A stretch of 64,000 nucleotides of DNA from NCBI RefSeq assembly GCF_017826695.1, contig NZ_JAFFZW010000002.1, positions 310,001 through 374,000 on the forward strand, read 5' to 3'. Below the pieces are notes generated by a model. It was not told where the DNA came from, searched no databases, and saw only the letters and a list, made by a program, of their open reading frames with translations. The position numbers and the translations under genes were made by a program. Positions 26,394 to 37,300 of this stretch are shown here, in pieces; position 1 is the first letter of the stretch, and each line of letters opens with the position of its first letter. The stretch comes from Pseudomonas alliivorans. GTDB lineage: Bacteria; Pseudomonadota; Gammaproteobacteria; Pseudomonadales; Pseudomonadaceae.

Positions 26394-27374
26394 ATGAGTG
26401 ACAGTAACCAGCGCATGGCCAGTGACATCGATCTGATGACTGAGGTCGCGATGCTTTATTACCTTGAGAACGTCACTCAGGAAGCCATCGCCAAACGCTT
26501 TGACCTGTCCCGTGCAAAGGTCAGTCGATTGCTCAAACGCGCGCGCGACGAAGGTATCGTTGAAGTGCGTGTGCTGCAGCATCCTGCGATGAACAACGAA
26601 CTGGAGCAGGCGCTGGTCGAGCGCTTTCAACTGGATCGCGCGCTGATTGCGGTCGATCACAGCGACCCCGACACCCAGCGCTCGGCGGTGGCCAGCCTGG
26701 TGGCCAACTACCTGAACAAAACGCTGAGTGACGGCATGATCGTCGCCGTCGGTATGGGCCGCAATGTAGGCGCAGTGGCGGACAACGTGTTTCTGCCCGT
26801 GACTCGCAATTGCACCTTTGTCTGCGCCATTGGCGGTTCTCTCAAGGCAGGCGAGTACATGAACCCCGATCACATCTGCCGCCGTCTGGCGCTGCGTTTT
26901 GGTGGCGAAAGCGAAAGCCTGTACGCCCCGGCGCTGGTCGCCAACCCGGAACTGCGCGGCGTGCTGATCAATAACGACACCGTGCGCTCGACGCTGGATC
27001 GGGCGCGACGTGCCGATATTGCTCTGATCGGTATCGGGGACATGAGTGAGAACAGCAACATGGTGCGCATGGGCTGGTTCTCGCCTCAGGAAATCGCCCA
27101 GGCACGGTTGTCCGGCACAGTGGGCGACATGATGGGCTACGACTTCATCGACATCCACGGTCAGCCCGCGGTCAACGCCATTCAGGGCAGGGTGATCGGG
27201 TTGACGGTGCAGGAGCTTTTTCGCATCCCGGATGTGGTGGCCATCGCCAGCGAAAATACCAAGGCGGCAGCGACGCTGGGTGCCTTGCGTTCCGGCGTGA
27301 TCAACACCCTCGCTACAACGGTGACCAACGCGCACACGATCCTGGCGCTGGATGACGCGACGCGCAAAGTATGA
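26394..27374 (+). CDS. SorC-family sugar-responsive transcriptional regulator
   Basis: A 326-residue regulator with an N-terminal helix-turn-helix (AIAKRFDLSRAKVSRLLKRA, about residues 31-50) and a SorC/DeoR-type sugar-phosphate-binding domain (SDGMIVAVGMGRNVGAVA stretch). Such proteins usually sense a phosphorylated intermediate of the pathway they control. The ATG at 26394 has GGAAG upstream; a TTG nine codons earlier and an ATG at 26415 are alternatives. It follows the isomerase by 63 bp and probably controls both divergent transcripts. Confidence 0.9.
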   Translation: MSDSNQRMASDIDLMTEVAMLYYLENVTQEAIAKRFDLSRAKVSRLLKRARDEGIVEVRVLQHPAMNNELEQALVERFQLDRALIAVDHSDPDTQRSAVASLVANYLNKTLSDGMIVAVGMGRNVGAVADNVFLPVTRNCTFVCAIGGSLKAGEYMNPDHICRRLALRFGGESESLYAPALVANPELRGVLINNDTVRSTLDRARRADIALIGIGDMSENSNMVRMGWFSPQEIAQARLSGTVGDMMGYDFIDIHGQPAVNAIQGRVIGLTVQELFRIPDVVAIASENTKAAATLGALRSGVINTLATTVTNAHTILALDDATRKV

Positions 27375-27762
27375 CGACCGAGCGGGTCGCCGCCTTGCCA
27401 ACACGTCCATAAACCGCTTTACTGCGTTTCAGTGCCAAACAGGTATGTCGTCAGACAACTGTTCGTCTGAATAAATGCGGTCTTGTGGAGGGCACCATCA
27501 CGTCTTCGATGTAGTGCTGTCGCTCGGTGAACACTGGACGAAGGGAGGCGGCTTGCTGGCGATTCAGTCGACGCGGCAAGCCAGGAACATCGCATCATCT
27601 TTTATCGCCAGCACTCCGCTCCCCACAGAAAAGCAGCGTTTCTTCAGCAGGCCATGCGTTGTTTGACAAGCATCGACCTGTCGGCGATGGCGTCAGCAGT
27701 CGCTTGAAAAAAACACGCGCGCCACACACGGCTTCATCACATAACAAGACAGGACAAGGACG
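27375..27762. other. 388-bp non-coding gap with a solo, degenerate REP
   Basis: No convincing gene is visible. At 27543-27563 lies a single REP-like arm that matches the REPIN arm at 21933 except for one base, followed by a short GCAAGCC partner at 27576-27582. The rest holds the presumed promoter of the dehydrogenase gene and an AAGGA ribosome site immediately before 27763. Confidence 0.6.
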
Positions 27763-30129
27763 ATGATTTTAAGAGCGACAGGTATCGTGATGGCGATACT
27801 GAGCATTGCGCTGCTTTATATGGGGGCGCAACTGGTAGCAGTTGGCGGCTCTGCGGCCTATTCGGTGATTGCCCTGGGCGTGCTGGCAACGGCCGTACTG
27901 GTGTTCCTGAAGAAGAAATCGGCGTTGACGCTGTACGCGCTGCTGATGTGGGGGATTCTTCTGTGGATCATCTACGAAGTCGGCTTTGATAAATGGCAGT
28001 GGATTCCACGCGGCGACCTGTTCGCGCTGATCGGTTTCTGGCTGGCAATGCCCTGGGTGGTACGCCCGCTGCTGCGCAATCAGACTGGCAGCAGCACTCG
28101 TGGGTTCCACCCTTTTCTGGGCAGCACCGTCGCCGTCATGGCGCTAATCGTGATTGCGCTCATGTTCTACGATCCCTATGCGGTGAAAGGCCAGATCGGC
28201 TCCTCGGCCGCATCACGCACCACCGAGGTCGCAGGCAATGAGTGGGTGGCCTATGGCGGCACTCAAAGTGGTCAGCGTTTTTCGAGTCTGGATCAGATCA
28301 ATCCGCAGACCATCGATAAGCTGTCGGTGGCCTGGGAATACCACACCGGTGATCTGCGTGACGCAGACAAGGATGCGGGCGAATACACCTTCGAAGCGAC
28401 GCCATTGAAGGTCAACAACCGCGTGTATGTGTGCACACCTCATAACGAGGTACACGCTCTGAATCCGGAAAGCGGGAAGCTGGACTGGAAATACACCCCT
28501 GAGAAGACCCGCTCTTACTTGCAACAGCACCAGACCTGCCGTGGCGTGAGTTACTACGCGGTGCCGACGGCTCAGAATGCGCCGGCAGCGCAGTGCGAAA
28601 AACGCGTCATCATGGCCACGGCAGACGCCAGGCTGGTTGCGCTCGATGCCGACACCGGCAAGCTCTGCAGCGATTTTGGCAGCAATGGTGTAGTCGATCT
28701 GCACGACAACATGGGCAACGTCCGTCCACACGCCTTGATGCAGACCGCCGCGCCACTGGTGGCAGGTGATCTCATCGTGCTCGGTGGCTCGGTGATGGAC
28801 AATGGTTATGACCAAGGCAATCCGTCCGGTGTGATTCGCGCCTACAACGTCATCACCGGCAATCTGGTCTGGAATTTCGATCCCGAAAATCCGCAAAACA
28901 CCGCGCCTGTTTCGGCGGAGCAGAACTATCCGCAGGACACCCCTGTAGCGTGGGCCACGCTGAGTGCCGACCTGAAAAACGGCCTGGTTTACGTGCCGTT
29001 CGGCAACGCATCGCCTGACGAAACCGGCACGCGTCGCGACCCGAACAGCAATACCGAAAAATTTCGTGATGCACTGGTGGCGCTGGATCTGAAAACCGGC
29101 GCGTTCAAATGGAAATTCCAGACCTCCCACAATGACCTGTGGGATCGCGATAACCCGTCGCAACCTTCGTTGCTTGATCTGGGCAAGGAAGGCAGCAAAC
29201 AGCCCGCGCTGCTGTTGCCGACCAAGGTGGGGAACATCTTTGTGCTCAATCGCCTGACCGGTGAGCCGATCACGCCAGTCGATCAGGCCAGGGTGCAGAC
29301 AGGCGGTGGCGTGCCGGGTGAACGCTTTGCGCCGACGCAGCCGGTTTCAAGACTCAACTTCATTCCGCCGCCGCTGACCGAGAGGTCGATGTGGGGCGTC
29401 ACGCCGTTTGATCAGATGGCCTGCCGCACCACCTTCAACACGCTGCGCTACGATGGCAACCCATGGACGCCAGCCACCGAGTCCGGTTCGCTGATTTATC
29501 CAGGAAACATCGGCGTATTCAATTGGGGCTCCGTGGCGGTCGACCCCGACCGGCAGATCCTTGTAGCGACGCCTGTGCGCCTGGCCTACATCTATAACCT
29601 GATCAAGCGTCCCGAGCAGGATCAGGAAAAACGCCTGTTCACCAAAGATGGCAAGCCGTACTGGAACGAAAACTTCAACGGCGATTACGCGATCCGTATC
29701 TCGCGACTGGCGTCAGGTCTGGGAATCCCTTGCACGGCGCCGCCTTGGGGCAGCATGGTCGGCGTGGACCTGAATACTGGCAAGACCGAATGGAAACGCC
29801 GGGTCGGCACCACCAAAAATCTCAAGACCAGCTTCATGGAAGATCGTTTTCCCGTCGGCTTCCCGATGGGCATGGTGGCGCATGGGGGGCCATTGTTGAC
29901 GGCAGGTGGTTTGATTTTCCACGGGGCGACGGCTGACAATTTCATCCGCGCCTACGACGTGAACACCGGCGAGGTGCTCTGGCAGTACGAATTGCCAGCA
30001 GGCGGGCAGGCGACGCCTTCAACCTATACCGGGAGCGACGGCAAGCAGTACGTGATCATTTCCGCAGGCGGACACGGTTCCCTGGGCACGACGCTGGGCG
30101 ACAGTGTAATGGCGTTTCGTTTGAACTGA
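27763..30129 (+). CDS. Membrane-bound PQQ-dependent dehydrogenase, glucose/quinate/shikimate family
   Basis: A 788-residue quinoprotein that oxidises a sugar or cyclic polyol in the periplasm and passes electrons to ubiquinone. About five N-terminal membrane helices (residues 1-145) precede an eight-bladed propeller. Close agreement with the E. coli glucose dehydrogenase Gcd is visible, for example the WVAYGGTQSGQRFSSLDQIN start, the HNDLWDRD segment holding the catalytic aspartate and the C-terminal AGGHGSLGT stretch. Length equals that of Gcd (796). Quinate dehydrogenase has the same architecture, so the substrate is left open. It is a single-gene unit followed by a strong terminator. Confidence 0.9.
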   Translation: MILRATGIVMAILSIALLYMGAQLVAVGGSAAYSVIALGVLATAVLVFLKKKSALTLYALLMWGILLWIIYEVGFDKWQWIPRGDLFALIGFWLAMPWVVRPLLRNQTGSSTRGFHPFLGSTVAVMALIVIALMFYDPYAVKGQIGSSAASRTTEVAGNEWVAYGGTQSGQRFSSLDQINPQTIDKLSVAWEYHTGDLRDADKDAGEYTFEATPLKVNNRVYVCTPHNEVHALNPESGKLDWKYTPEKTRSYLQQHQTCRGVSYYAVPTAQNAPAAQCEKRVIMATADARLVALDADTGKLCSDFGSNGVVDLHDNMGNVRPHALMQTAAPLVAGDLIVLGGSVMDNGYDQGNPSGVIRAYNVITGNLVWNFDPENPQNTAPVSAEQNYPQDTPVAWATLSADLKNGLVYVPFGNASPDETGTRRDPNSNTEKFRDALVALDLKTGAFKWKFQTSHNDLWDRDNPSQPSLLDLGKEGSKQPALLLPTKVGNIFVLNRLTGEPITPVDQARVQTGGGVPGERFAPTQPVSRLNFIPPPLTERSMWGVTPFDQMACRTTFNTLRYDGNPWTPATESGSLIYPGNIGVFNWGSVAVDPDRQILVATPVRLAYIYNLIKRPEQDQEKRLFTKDGKPYWNENFNGDYAIRISRLASGLGIPCTAPPWGSMVGVDLNTGKTEWKRRVGTTKNLKTSFMEDRFPVGFPMGMVAHGGPLLTAGGLIFHGATADNFIRAYDVNTGEVLWQYELPAGGQATPSTYTGSDGKQYVIISAGGHGSLGTTLGDSVMAFRLN

Positions 30130-30221
30130 CATGAGGATGTGAGAGGGCACTTGCCGCGCGACAGCGTTGCGTCGAAAACAGGGTGAGGCCTTCCGCAGGA
30201 GCGTTCTCAACAGTCATTATC

Positions 30222-30257
30222 AAAAAGGGCCATGCGCTGACGCGTCATGGCCCTTTT
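30222..30257. terminator. Strong bidirectional rho-independent terminator
   Basis: A 13-bp perfect stem, AAAAAGGGCCATG and CATGGCCCTTTTT, encloses an 11-nt loop. Read on the + strand it ends in a T-run after the dehydrogenase gene; on the - strand it ends in a T-run after the LuxR regulator. It lies between these two convergent genes and can serve both. Confidence 0.9.
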
Positions 30258-30283
30258 TTCCTACACAGTAGACAGCGCAGGAC

Positions 30284-31051
30284 TTACGGTCCGGCCATCC
30301 ATCTCGCCAGACTGTGCCGACCACTGACCCCGAGCTTTGCAGTCGCGCGTTTCAGGTAGGTTTCCACCGAACTGTTCTTGACGTTCAGGCGTCGCGCCAT
30401 CTCTGCGACCGAGCCGCCAGTCAGCAGACCGATGCACACTTCCTGCTCGCGCGCCGACAGCGTGATTGCGTCCTGCGCCAGCCGTCCGCTGAACGCTTCA
30501 TCGATCGAGCCTGGCTCGAATTCGATTTTTTCCGCAGCGGATTGCACCAACAGTTGCGAGTGGTGCTCGACCAGGGGCAACAGCGTGTCTGAGAGGCTTT
30601 TGAGCAATGACAGCTCGCTCAACGAGAAGGCTTTGGAACCGGCAAGTCGATAGAAGCAAATGATGCGTCGCAGTTCGCCGCTGCTGGACACCAGGCTGCA
30701 GACCTGAATGTCACGGCGTGCCGATTTCTGGCCCACAGGCACTCGGGTCTGGACCAGCAGAGAGGCGTCCATGTGCACGATGCTCTGCAGCAAAGATTGC
30801 TGGAGGGCTTCAGATGCGCAGATATCGTGCTGTACGCCTGCACCACCCAGACGGGTAATGCGCTCCACACCTGACTGAGCCGCATCAAGTGCCCACTCGC
30901 ACAGAACAATCCCCTGAACCGAGACCAGCGTGTCGACCAGTTCCAGCATTTTCCCGGCAAATGAGTCGTTGCCAGTGCTCGAAACCAGCTGCCCCAGTTC
31001 CTGATAGAAGCGCGGGTCGTGGCTGGCATTCGGCGAGCGTGTCGATTTCAT
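30284..31051 (-). CDS. syfR: LuxR-family regulator of lipopeptide synthesis (SyfR-like)
   Basis: A 255-residue regulator with a C-terminal LuxR helix-turn-helix (LSAREQEVCIGLLTGGSVAE, then VKNSSVETYLKRATAKLGVSG, about residues 192-248). The N-terminal 170 residues do not look like an acyl-homoserine-lactone domain or a response-regulator receiver. This layout and the position upstream of the synthetase genes fit the SyfR/SyrF-type activators of Pseudomonas lipopeptides. A good AAGGAGG site precedes the start. It is divergent from NRPS A and probably binds the syr-syp-like box in the shared intergenic region. What activates it is not visible. Confidence 0.85.
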   Translation of the reverse strand: MKSTRSPNASHDPRFYQELGQLVSSTGNDSFAGKMLELVDTLVSVQGIVLCEWALDAAQSGVERITRLGGAGVQHDICASEALQQSLLQSIVHMDASLLVQTRVPVGQKSARRDIQVCSLVSSSGELRRIICFYRLAGSKAFSLSELSLLKSLSDTLLPLVEHHSQLLVQSAAEKIEFEPGSIDEAFSGRLAQDAITLSAREQEVCIGLLTGGSVAEMARRLNVKNSSVETYLKRATAKLGVSGRHSLARWMAGP

Positions 31052-31390
31052 CTTTTAGCCTCCTTGACTCTGTCCGTGCATCAGCGCCGCCCTGCGATTG
31101 ACCTCCGACAGGGTGACGGCAGATACAGCGGATGATTCGGCGTATTCAACCGAAGGATCCATCCGACGTCTGTAGCAGAAAACAGGGACAGGCTCGCCAC
31201 CCCATTTCGCACACGGGGCAGACAAGGTCACGAATCGATGGACACAGCATCATGCCGCGCAGGGGCCGGGGCGTCTACGTTGGGAGGTTCGGTGGTGGCT
31301 ATAAGCCAGCGTCCGGGTTAAGCGGGACATACAGTGTCAACAGGCCAGTGCTTCAATTCCCGACTAAATTTCCAGGAAGGACCTTGAGAC
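31052..31390. promoter_or_regulatory. Divergent control region between regulator and NRPS A
   Basis: This 339-bp gap holds no gene. It contains the syr-syp-like box at 31310-31329 and the AGGAAGG ribosome site of NRPS A. The 61 bp between the box and the start codon must contain the promoter of the synthetase operon; I cannot assign -35 and -10 elements with confidence. Confidence 0.7.
31310..31329. promoter_or_regulatory. syr-syp-box-like operator upstream of NRPS A
   Basis: The sequence CGTCCGG-GTTAAG-CGGGACA matches the published syr-syp box TGTCccg-N6-cggGACA at 12 of 14 half-site positions, with exact spacing and a perfect right half. In P. syringae this box is bound by SalA/SyrF-type LuxR regulators. 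It lies 61 bp upstream of the NRPS A start, beside a LuxR gene of that class. Confidence 0.75.
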
Positions 31391-34300
31391 ATGTCGGCCA
31401 CTGATTTGTTCCCTCTGACCGCTGCCCAGCGTGACATCTGGCTGGACCAGATCAGCCGTGGCGACTCGCCTCTGTATAACGTTGGCGGCTACGTCAAGCT
31501 GGTCGGCCATGTCGATCTGACCCTGTTGCAGCGTGCGTTCGAGCAGCTTATGGCGGCGCATGAGGGCTTGCGTACGGTCCTGTTGCCGGGGGCCGGTGCC
31601 GACGGTTTGCCGATGCAGCGCTACGCCGACTTCATCCCTGTGTCCCTGCCGCTACACGACCTTCGCGACGATCCTCGAACCACTGCCGCAGAGACGTTGA
31701 TACGCGAGCAGATGCAGCGCCCTTATGCCCTGGATGGCAGTCCGCTGTTTCGCTTCTGCCTGGTGCTTACGAATGAGGGTCAATACTGGCTGGGCATTCA
31801 GGCGCATCACCTGATTCTCGATGGCTGGGGGTTCGGACAGTTGCTCAAGTCGCTGGCCGAGCAGTACACCGCGCTCGCTGAGGGCACAAGCCTCGATCTT
31901 CAGGGACCGTCCTACAGCGACTTTATCAACGATGATGCGCGCTATCACGATTCAAGCCGTTATGAACGGGACAAGGCCTACTGGCTGGACAAGTACCGGG
32001 ATCTGCCGGAGCCGCTGCTGGTGTCCCGTTACCACAACCGCAGGTCCACCGACCCGGCGCCGTCTCATAGTTGTGTACTGGCGTTCCCGGCCGCGCTGCA
32101 CACGCGCATGAACCAGTTTGCCGAGCGCTGCGGTGCCTCGGCGTTTCATGTGCTGCTGGCTGCGCTGCACGTCTACCTCACCCGCACGGCACAGCGCGAC
32201 GATTGGGTGGTCGGCTTGCCATTGCTCAACCGCACGGGCGCACGCTTCAAGGCGACACTGGGGCATTTCGCTCAGGTCAGCGCCGTGCGCATGGCCTTCG
32301 CGCAAGACCTCGATTTTTCGGCGCTGGTCACCGAAGTGCGTGACAGCCTCAAGCGCGATTTCCGTCACCAGCGTTTTCCGTTGAGCGAACTCAACCGCAC
32401 CCTGGGCGTGTCCCGTGAAGACCGGGCACAGCTGTTCGAAGTCTCGGTGTCCTACGAGCAAGACAACCACGACTACCGTTTCGGTGATATTCAGGCGCAG
32501 GCCGTGAAAGTCTCCAATGGCTATGAGCCGACGCCTCTGGCCTTGCACATGCGCACCAACCACTTCAGCGATCAGGCCTCGCTGCACGTGGTCTATCACC
32601 GCGCCTGGTTCGATGACGCCGAAGCCCGTGCAATCGGCGAGCGGCTGCTGCAAGTGATCGAGCAGGCGCTGGAAAATCCTGCATTGCAGGCCATTGCGTT
32701 CGACGTGCTGACACCTGCCGAACGCCGACAAATGAGCCGTTGGAATGACACCGACACTGTGTCGGCCAGGCAACCGCTGATTCACCAGCGCATCGAACAG
32801 CATGCCCGGAATTGTCCGGAAGCGGTGGCGGCGATTTTTGATGGACAGCGCCTGACTTATAGCCAACTCAACCGAAGTGCCAACAGCCTTGCGCGACGTT
32901 TGATCGAGTCAGGCATCGTGCCAGACAACCGGGTCGCGGTGGTTTCGCGTCGCGGACTGGACACACTGGTCAGCCTGTTGGCCATTCTGAAAGCCGGTGC
33001 AGCTTACGTCCCCATCGATCCCGCGCATCCTCGCGAGCGACTGGCCTATCTGCTCAGCGACAGCGCGCCGTCGGTGGTGCTCACGCGGGCGAATCTGCGC
33101 GAGCGTCTACCGACACTGACCCAACCGGTGATCGAGCTGGACCACTGCCATGAAGACCGTGGTTCCAACATCAAGCCCAACATTGTTTCGCTGCGCAGCA
33201 GCCATCTGGCCTATGTGATTTACACCTCAGGCTCCACCGGCCAACCCAAGGGCGTCATGGTGGAACACCGGATGCTGGCCAACCTGGTGGACTGGCACTG
33301 CGAAGCGTTCAAGCTGACCGCAGGCGGGCATGCGTCGTGTCTGGCGGGCTTTGGTTTCGATGCGATGGCCTGGGAGATCTGGCCGACTTTGTGTGCGGGC
33401 GCAACCCTGCATATGGCACCAGTTCAGGAAAGCGGCGATGACGTCGATGCGATGCTGCGCTGGTGGTTGAAACAGCCACTGGACGTCAGCTTTTTACCGA
33501 CACCGGTCGCCGAATACGCGTTCAGCCTGGACGAAGACCACCCGACGCTCCGGACCCTGTTGATCGGCGGCGACCGTCTTCGTCAGTTCGCCGAAAACCG
33601 CCGCTACGCGGTGGTCAACAACTATGGCCCGACCGAAACCACGGTGGTTGCCACCTCCGGGCAGGTGCGGGCAGGTACATCGCTGCACATTGGAGGTCCG
33701 ATCGCCAACACTCGGGTCTACGTGCTGGACAAGCGTCTGCAGCCGTTGCCTATTGGTGTGACAGGCGAGCTGTACATCGGTGGTTCGGGTGTTGCGCGAG
33801 GCTATTTCAACCGTCCTCAAATGACCGAGGAGCGCTTTCTGGCCGATCCGTTCAGCGAGGACGCGCAGGCGCGCATGTACCGCAGCGGCGATCTGGTGCG
33901 CTGGAATGCCGACGGCACGCTTGATTATCAGGGCCGTAACGATGATCAGGTCAAGATTCGCGGCATGCGTATCGAACCGGGTGAAATCGAAGCGGTGATC
34001 GTCAGCCAGACCGGCATCAAGGAGGCCGTAGTGCTGGTGCGCGACGAGCAGCTTCTGGCGTGGTTTACCGAAACCTCGAGCGTGGACACGGACGAGTTGC
34101 GTCAGACCCTGCGCGCCAGATTGCCGGCTTATATGGTGCCGCGCGCGTTTACCCGGCTGGACGTTCTGCCCCTGACCGGTAACGGCAAGCTTGACCGCCG
34201 TGCGTTACCGAATCCCGACCCCGCCAGCCTGCTGGGCCAGGCTTACGAAGCACCGGAAGGTGAAGCCGAAGTCGCGATTGCGGCTGTGTGGGCGCAGGTA

Positions 34301-37300
34301 CTGGGCGTTGAGCGGGTAGGGCGGCATGACAACTTTTTCGAACTGGGCGGCCATTCGTTGCTCGCGATCAAGCTGGTAGAGCAGCTGCGCGCCGCCGGGG
34401 TCAATGCCGATGTGCATGTGTTGCTTTCGCAACCCACCGTTGCTGCACTGGCGGCGAGCCGTACCGAGCTTCGCGAACTGGCCGTGCCGCCCAACGCGGT
34501 GCCGCCGGGTTGTGAGCGTATCACCCCGCAGATGTTGAGCCTGACCCGTCTCGATCAATCCGCGATAGACCGTATCGTCGCCAGCGTTCCGGGCGGCGCT
34601 GCCAATGTGCAGGAAATCTACCCGCTGGCACCGCTTCAGGAAGGCATTCTCTATCACCATCTGTCTGCGGAGCAGGGCGATCCCTATCTGCTGCAATGGC
34701 GTCTGGCATTCGACAGTCCGCAGCGCCTGCACGCCTGGGCCGATGCCTTGCAACAGGTCATTGATCGTCATGACATTCTGCGCACCGCTGTGGCCTGGAA
34801 AGGGCTTGAGAGCGCCCAACAGGTGGTCTGGCGCAAGGCTGATCTGGTGGTCCAGCAGGTCAACCTCGACAGCGAGACCGCTGCTGATGAAAACGTTGCC
34901 AACTCCGTGATGGATCGTCTGCACCAGCGGTTCGACGCCCGTCATCATCGCCTGGACCTTTCCCAGGCACCATTGATGCGTCTGGTTCACACCCATGACC
35001 CGGTCAGCGGTGAAGTCGCCGCCGTGCTGTTGTTCCACCATCTGGTACTCGACAACGCTGCGATGGAAATCGCCACACGGGAAATGGAAGCGTTGCTGCT
35101 CGATCGCCAGACGCCTCTGGCCGCTCCGGTGCCGTACCGTAATTACGTGGCGCATGTGCGCATGGCCAATGACGATGCGAGACATGAAGCGTTTTTCAGT
35201 GACATGCTGGGTGATGTAGACGAGCCGACCCTGCCGTTCGGGGTGCAGGACGTTCGTTCAGACGGCGGTGATGTCGAGCAGGCCCGACGGGTACTCGACA
35301 ACGAGTTGGCGCTTCGCTTGCGCGAGCAGGCCCGGCAGCAGGGTGTCAGCGCGGCGAGCCTGATGCACGCCGCCTGGGCGCGCGTGCTGGGTGTCATCGC
35401 CAATCGACGTGACGTGGTCTTCGGCACGGTGCTGCTGGGTCGCATGCAAGGCGGCGAGGGCGCAGACCGGGCGCTGGGTGTATTCATCAATACCTTGCCG
35501 TTGCGTGTCGACACCACGAGCAACGCCCGTCACGCCGTAAAGACCGTGCATTCTCGACTCTCGGCTCTGATTGCTCATGAACAGGCATCGCTGGTGCTGG
35601 CTCAGCGCTGCAGCGGCGTGGCTTCAGGCTCACCGCTGTTCAGCGCCTTGCTCAACTACCGCCACAGCGCCGAAGTCCGGCCTCGCGACGGCGAAGGCGT
35701 GTGGCAGGGCGTGCGCGTGCTGGGCGGTGAAGTGCGCAGCAATTACCCGCTGACCCTGAGCGTGGACGACCTGGGCGAAGGGTTCGACCTGCATGTGCTT
35801 GCGCGGCATGGCATGGGGGCCGAGCGCATCGCAGCCTGGATGAACAACGCTGTGACACAGCTGGTGCAGGCGCTGGAACAGGGCTTGCCCGAGCCGCTGG
35901 AAAGCCTGTCGATTCTGGAAACGGCTGAGCGTGAACGGGTGCTGACGGCGTTCAATGCCAGTGCACGAGGGTTTATCGAAGGCCTGACGGTGCACGCACA
36001 GGTCGAAGCCCGCGCAGCAAGTCAGCCGCAGGCCCAAGCCGTTGTGCAGGGTGACGAGGTGCTGACTTATGCCGAACTCAACCAGCGGGCCAACCGCCTT
36101 GCACACCATTTGATCCGTCTGGGCGTGGAGCCGGACGAGCGTGTCGCGTTGTGTCTGCGTCGAGGTTCGGGCCGTGTGGTCGGCATGCTGGCCATTCTCA
36201 AGGCCGGAGCCGCCTACGTTCCGATAGACCCGGCGTACCCTGCCGACCGCATCGCCTATCTGCTGGAAGACAGCGCACCACGCGCCGTCGTGACCGAACA
36301 TTCGACCGCAAGTCTGGTGGGCAACGTGCATCAGGTGAATCTTGACCTCGGACTTCGGCACGACGCGCCCGACAGCAATCCACAGGTGGCGGGGCTCAAC
36401 GCCCGTCATCTGGCCTATGTCATTTACACCTCAGGCTCGACCGGCCAGCCCAAGGGCGTGATGGTCGAACATCGCACCTTGAATAATCTGGTGCATTGGC
36501 ACTGCCAGGCGTTTGACCTGCACGCAGGCATCCACACCAGTACGGTTGCCGGTTTCGGCTTCGACGCGATGGCCTGGGAAGTCTGGCCGGCGCTCTGTGC
36601 TGGCGCTGTGTTGCATGTGCCACCTGCCGAAGTCGCCAACGAACAGGTTGATGAGTTGCTCGACTGGTGGCTGGCGCAGCCGCTTCAGGTCAGCTTTCTG
36701 CCAACCCCGGTTGCCGAACAGGCGTTCGGCCGCACACGTCAGCACCCGACCCTGCGCACGCTGTTGATCGGCGGCGACCGCTTGCGGCAGTTCGACAGGG
36801 ACCCCGGGTTTACGGTCATCAACAACTATGGGCCGACGGAGACCACTGTTGTCGCGACTTCGGGTCAGGTGATTCCGGGGGCGCAGTTGCACATTGGCGG
36901 TCCGGTGGCCAACACGCGTCTCTATGTGCTGGACGAGCAACGGCAACCAGTGCCGGTCGGTGTGATCGGCGAGCTGTATATCGCGGGCGCAGGCGTTGCC
37001 CGTGGCTATCTGAATCGCCCGGACCTGACCGAAGAACGATTCATTGCCGATCCGTTCTGCGCTGATACTCAGGCACGGATGTATCGCAGCGGCGACCTGG
37101 TGCGCTGGAACAACGATGGCACGCTGGATTACGTGGGCCGCAACGACGATCAAGTCAAGATTCGCGGCATGCGTATCGAGCTGGGCGAGATCGAGACAGC
37201 GCTTGCCGGTCAGCCCGGCGTAAAAGACGCCGTGGTGCTGGTACGCAACGAGCGTTTGCTGGCCTGGTTCACCGAGACGACCGACGTGGAAATCGAGGCG

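Noticed and set aside
27763..30129. Link between the PQQ dehydrogenase and the neighbouring polyol locus
   Set aside because: It has its own leader and terminator, a 388-bp gap separates it from the regulator, and no shared motif was found; a functional link would be speculation.
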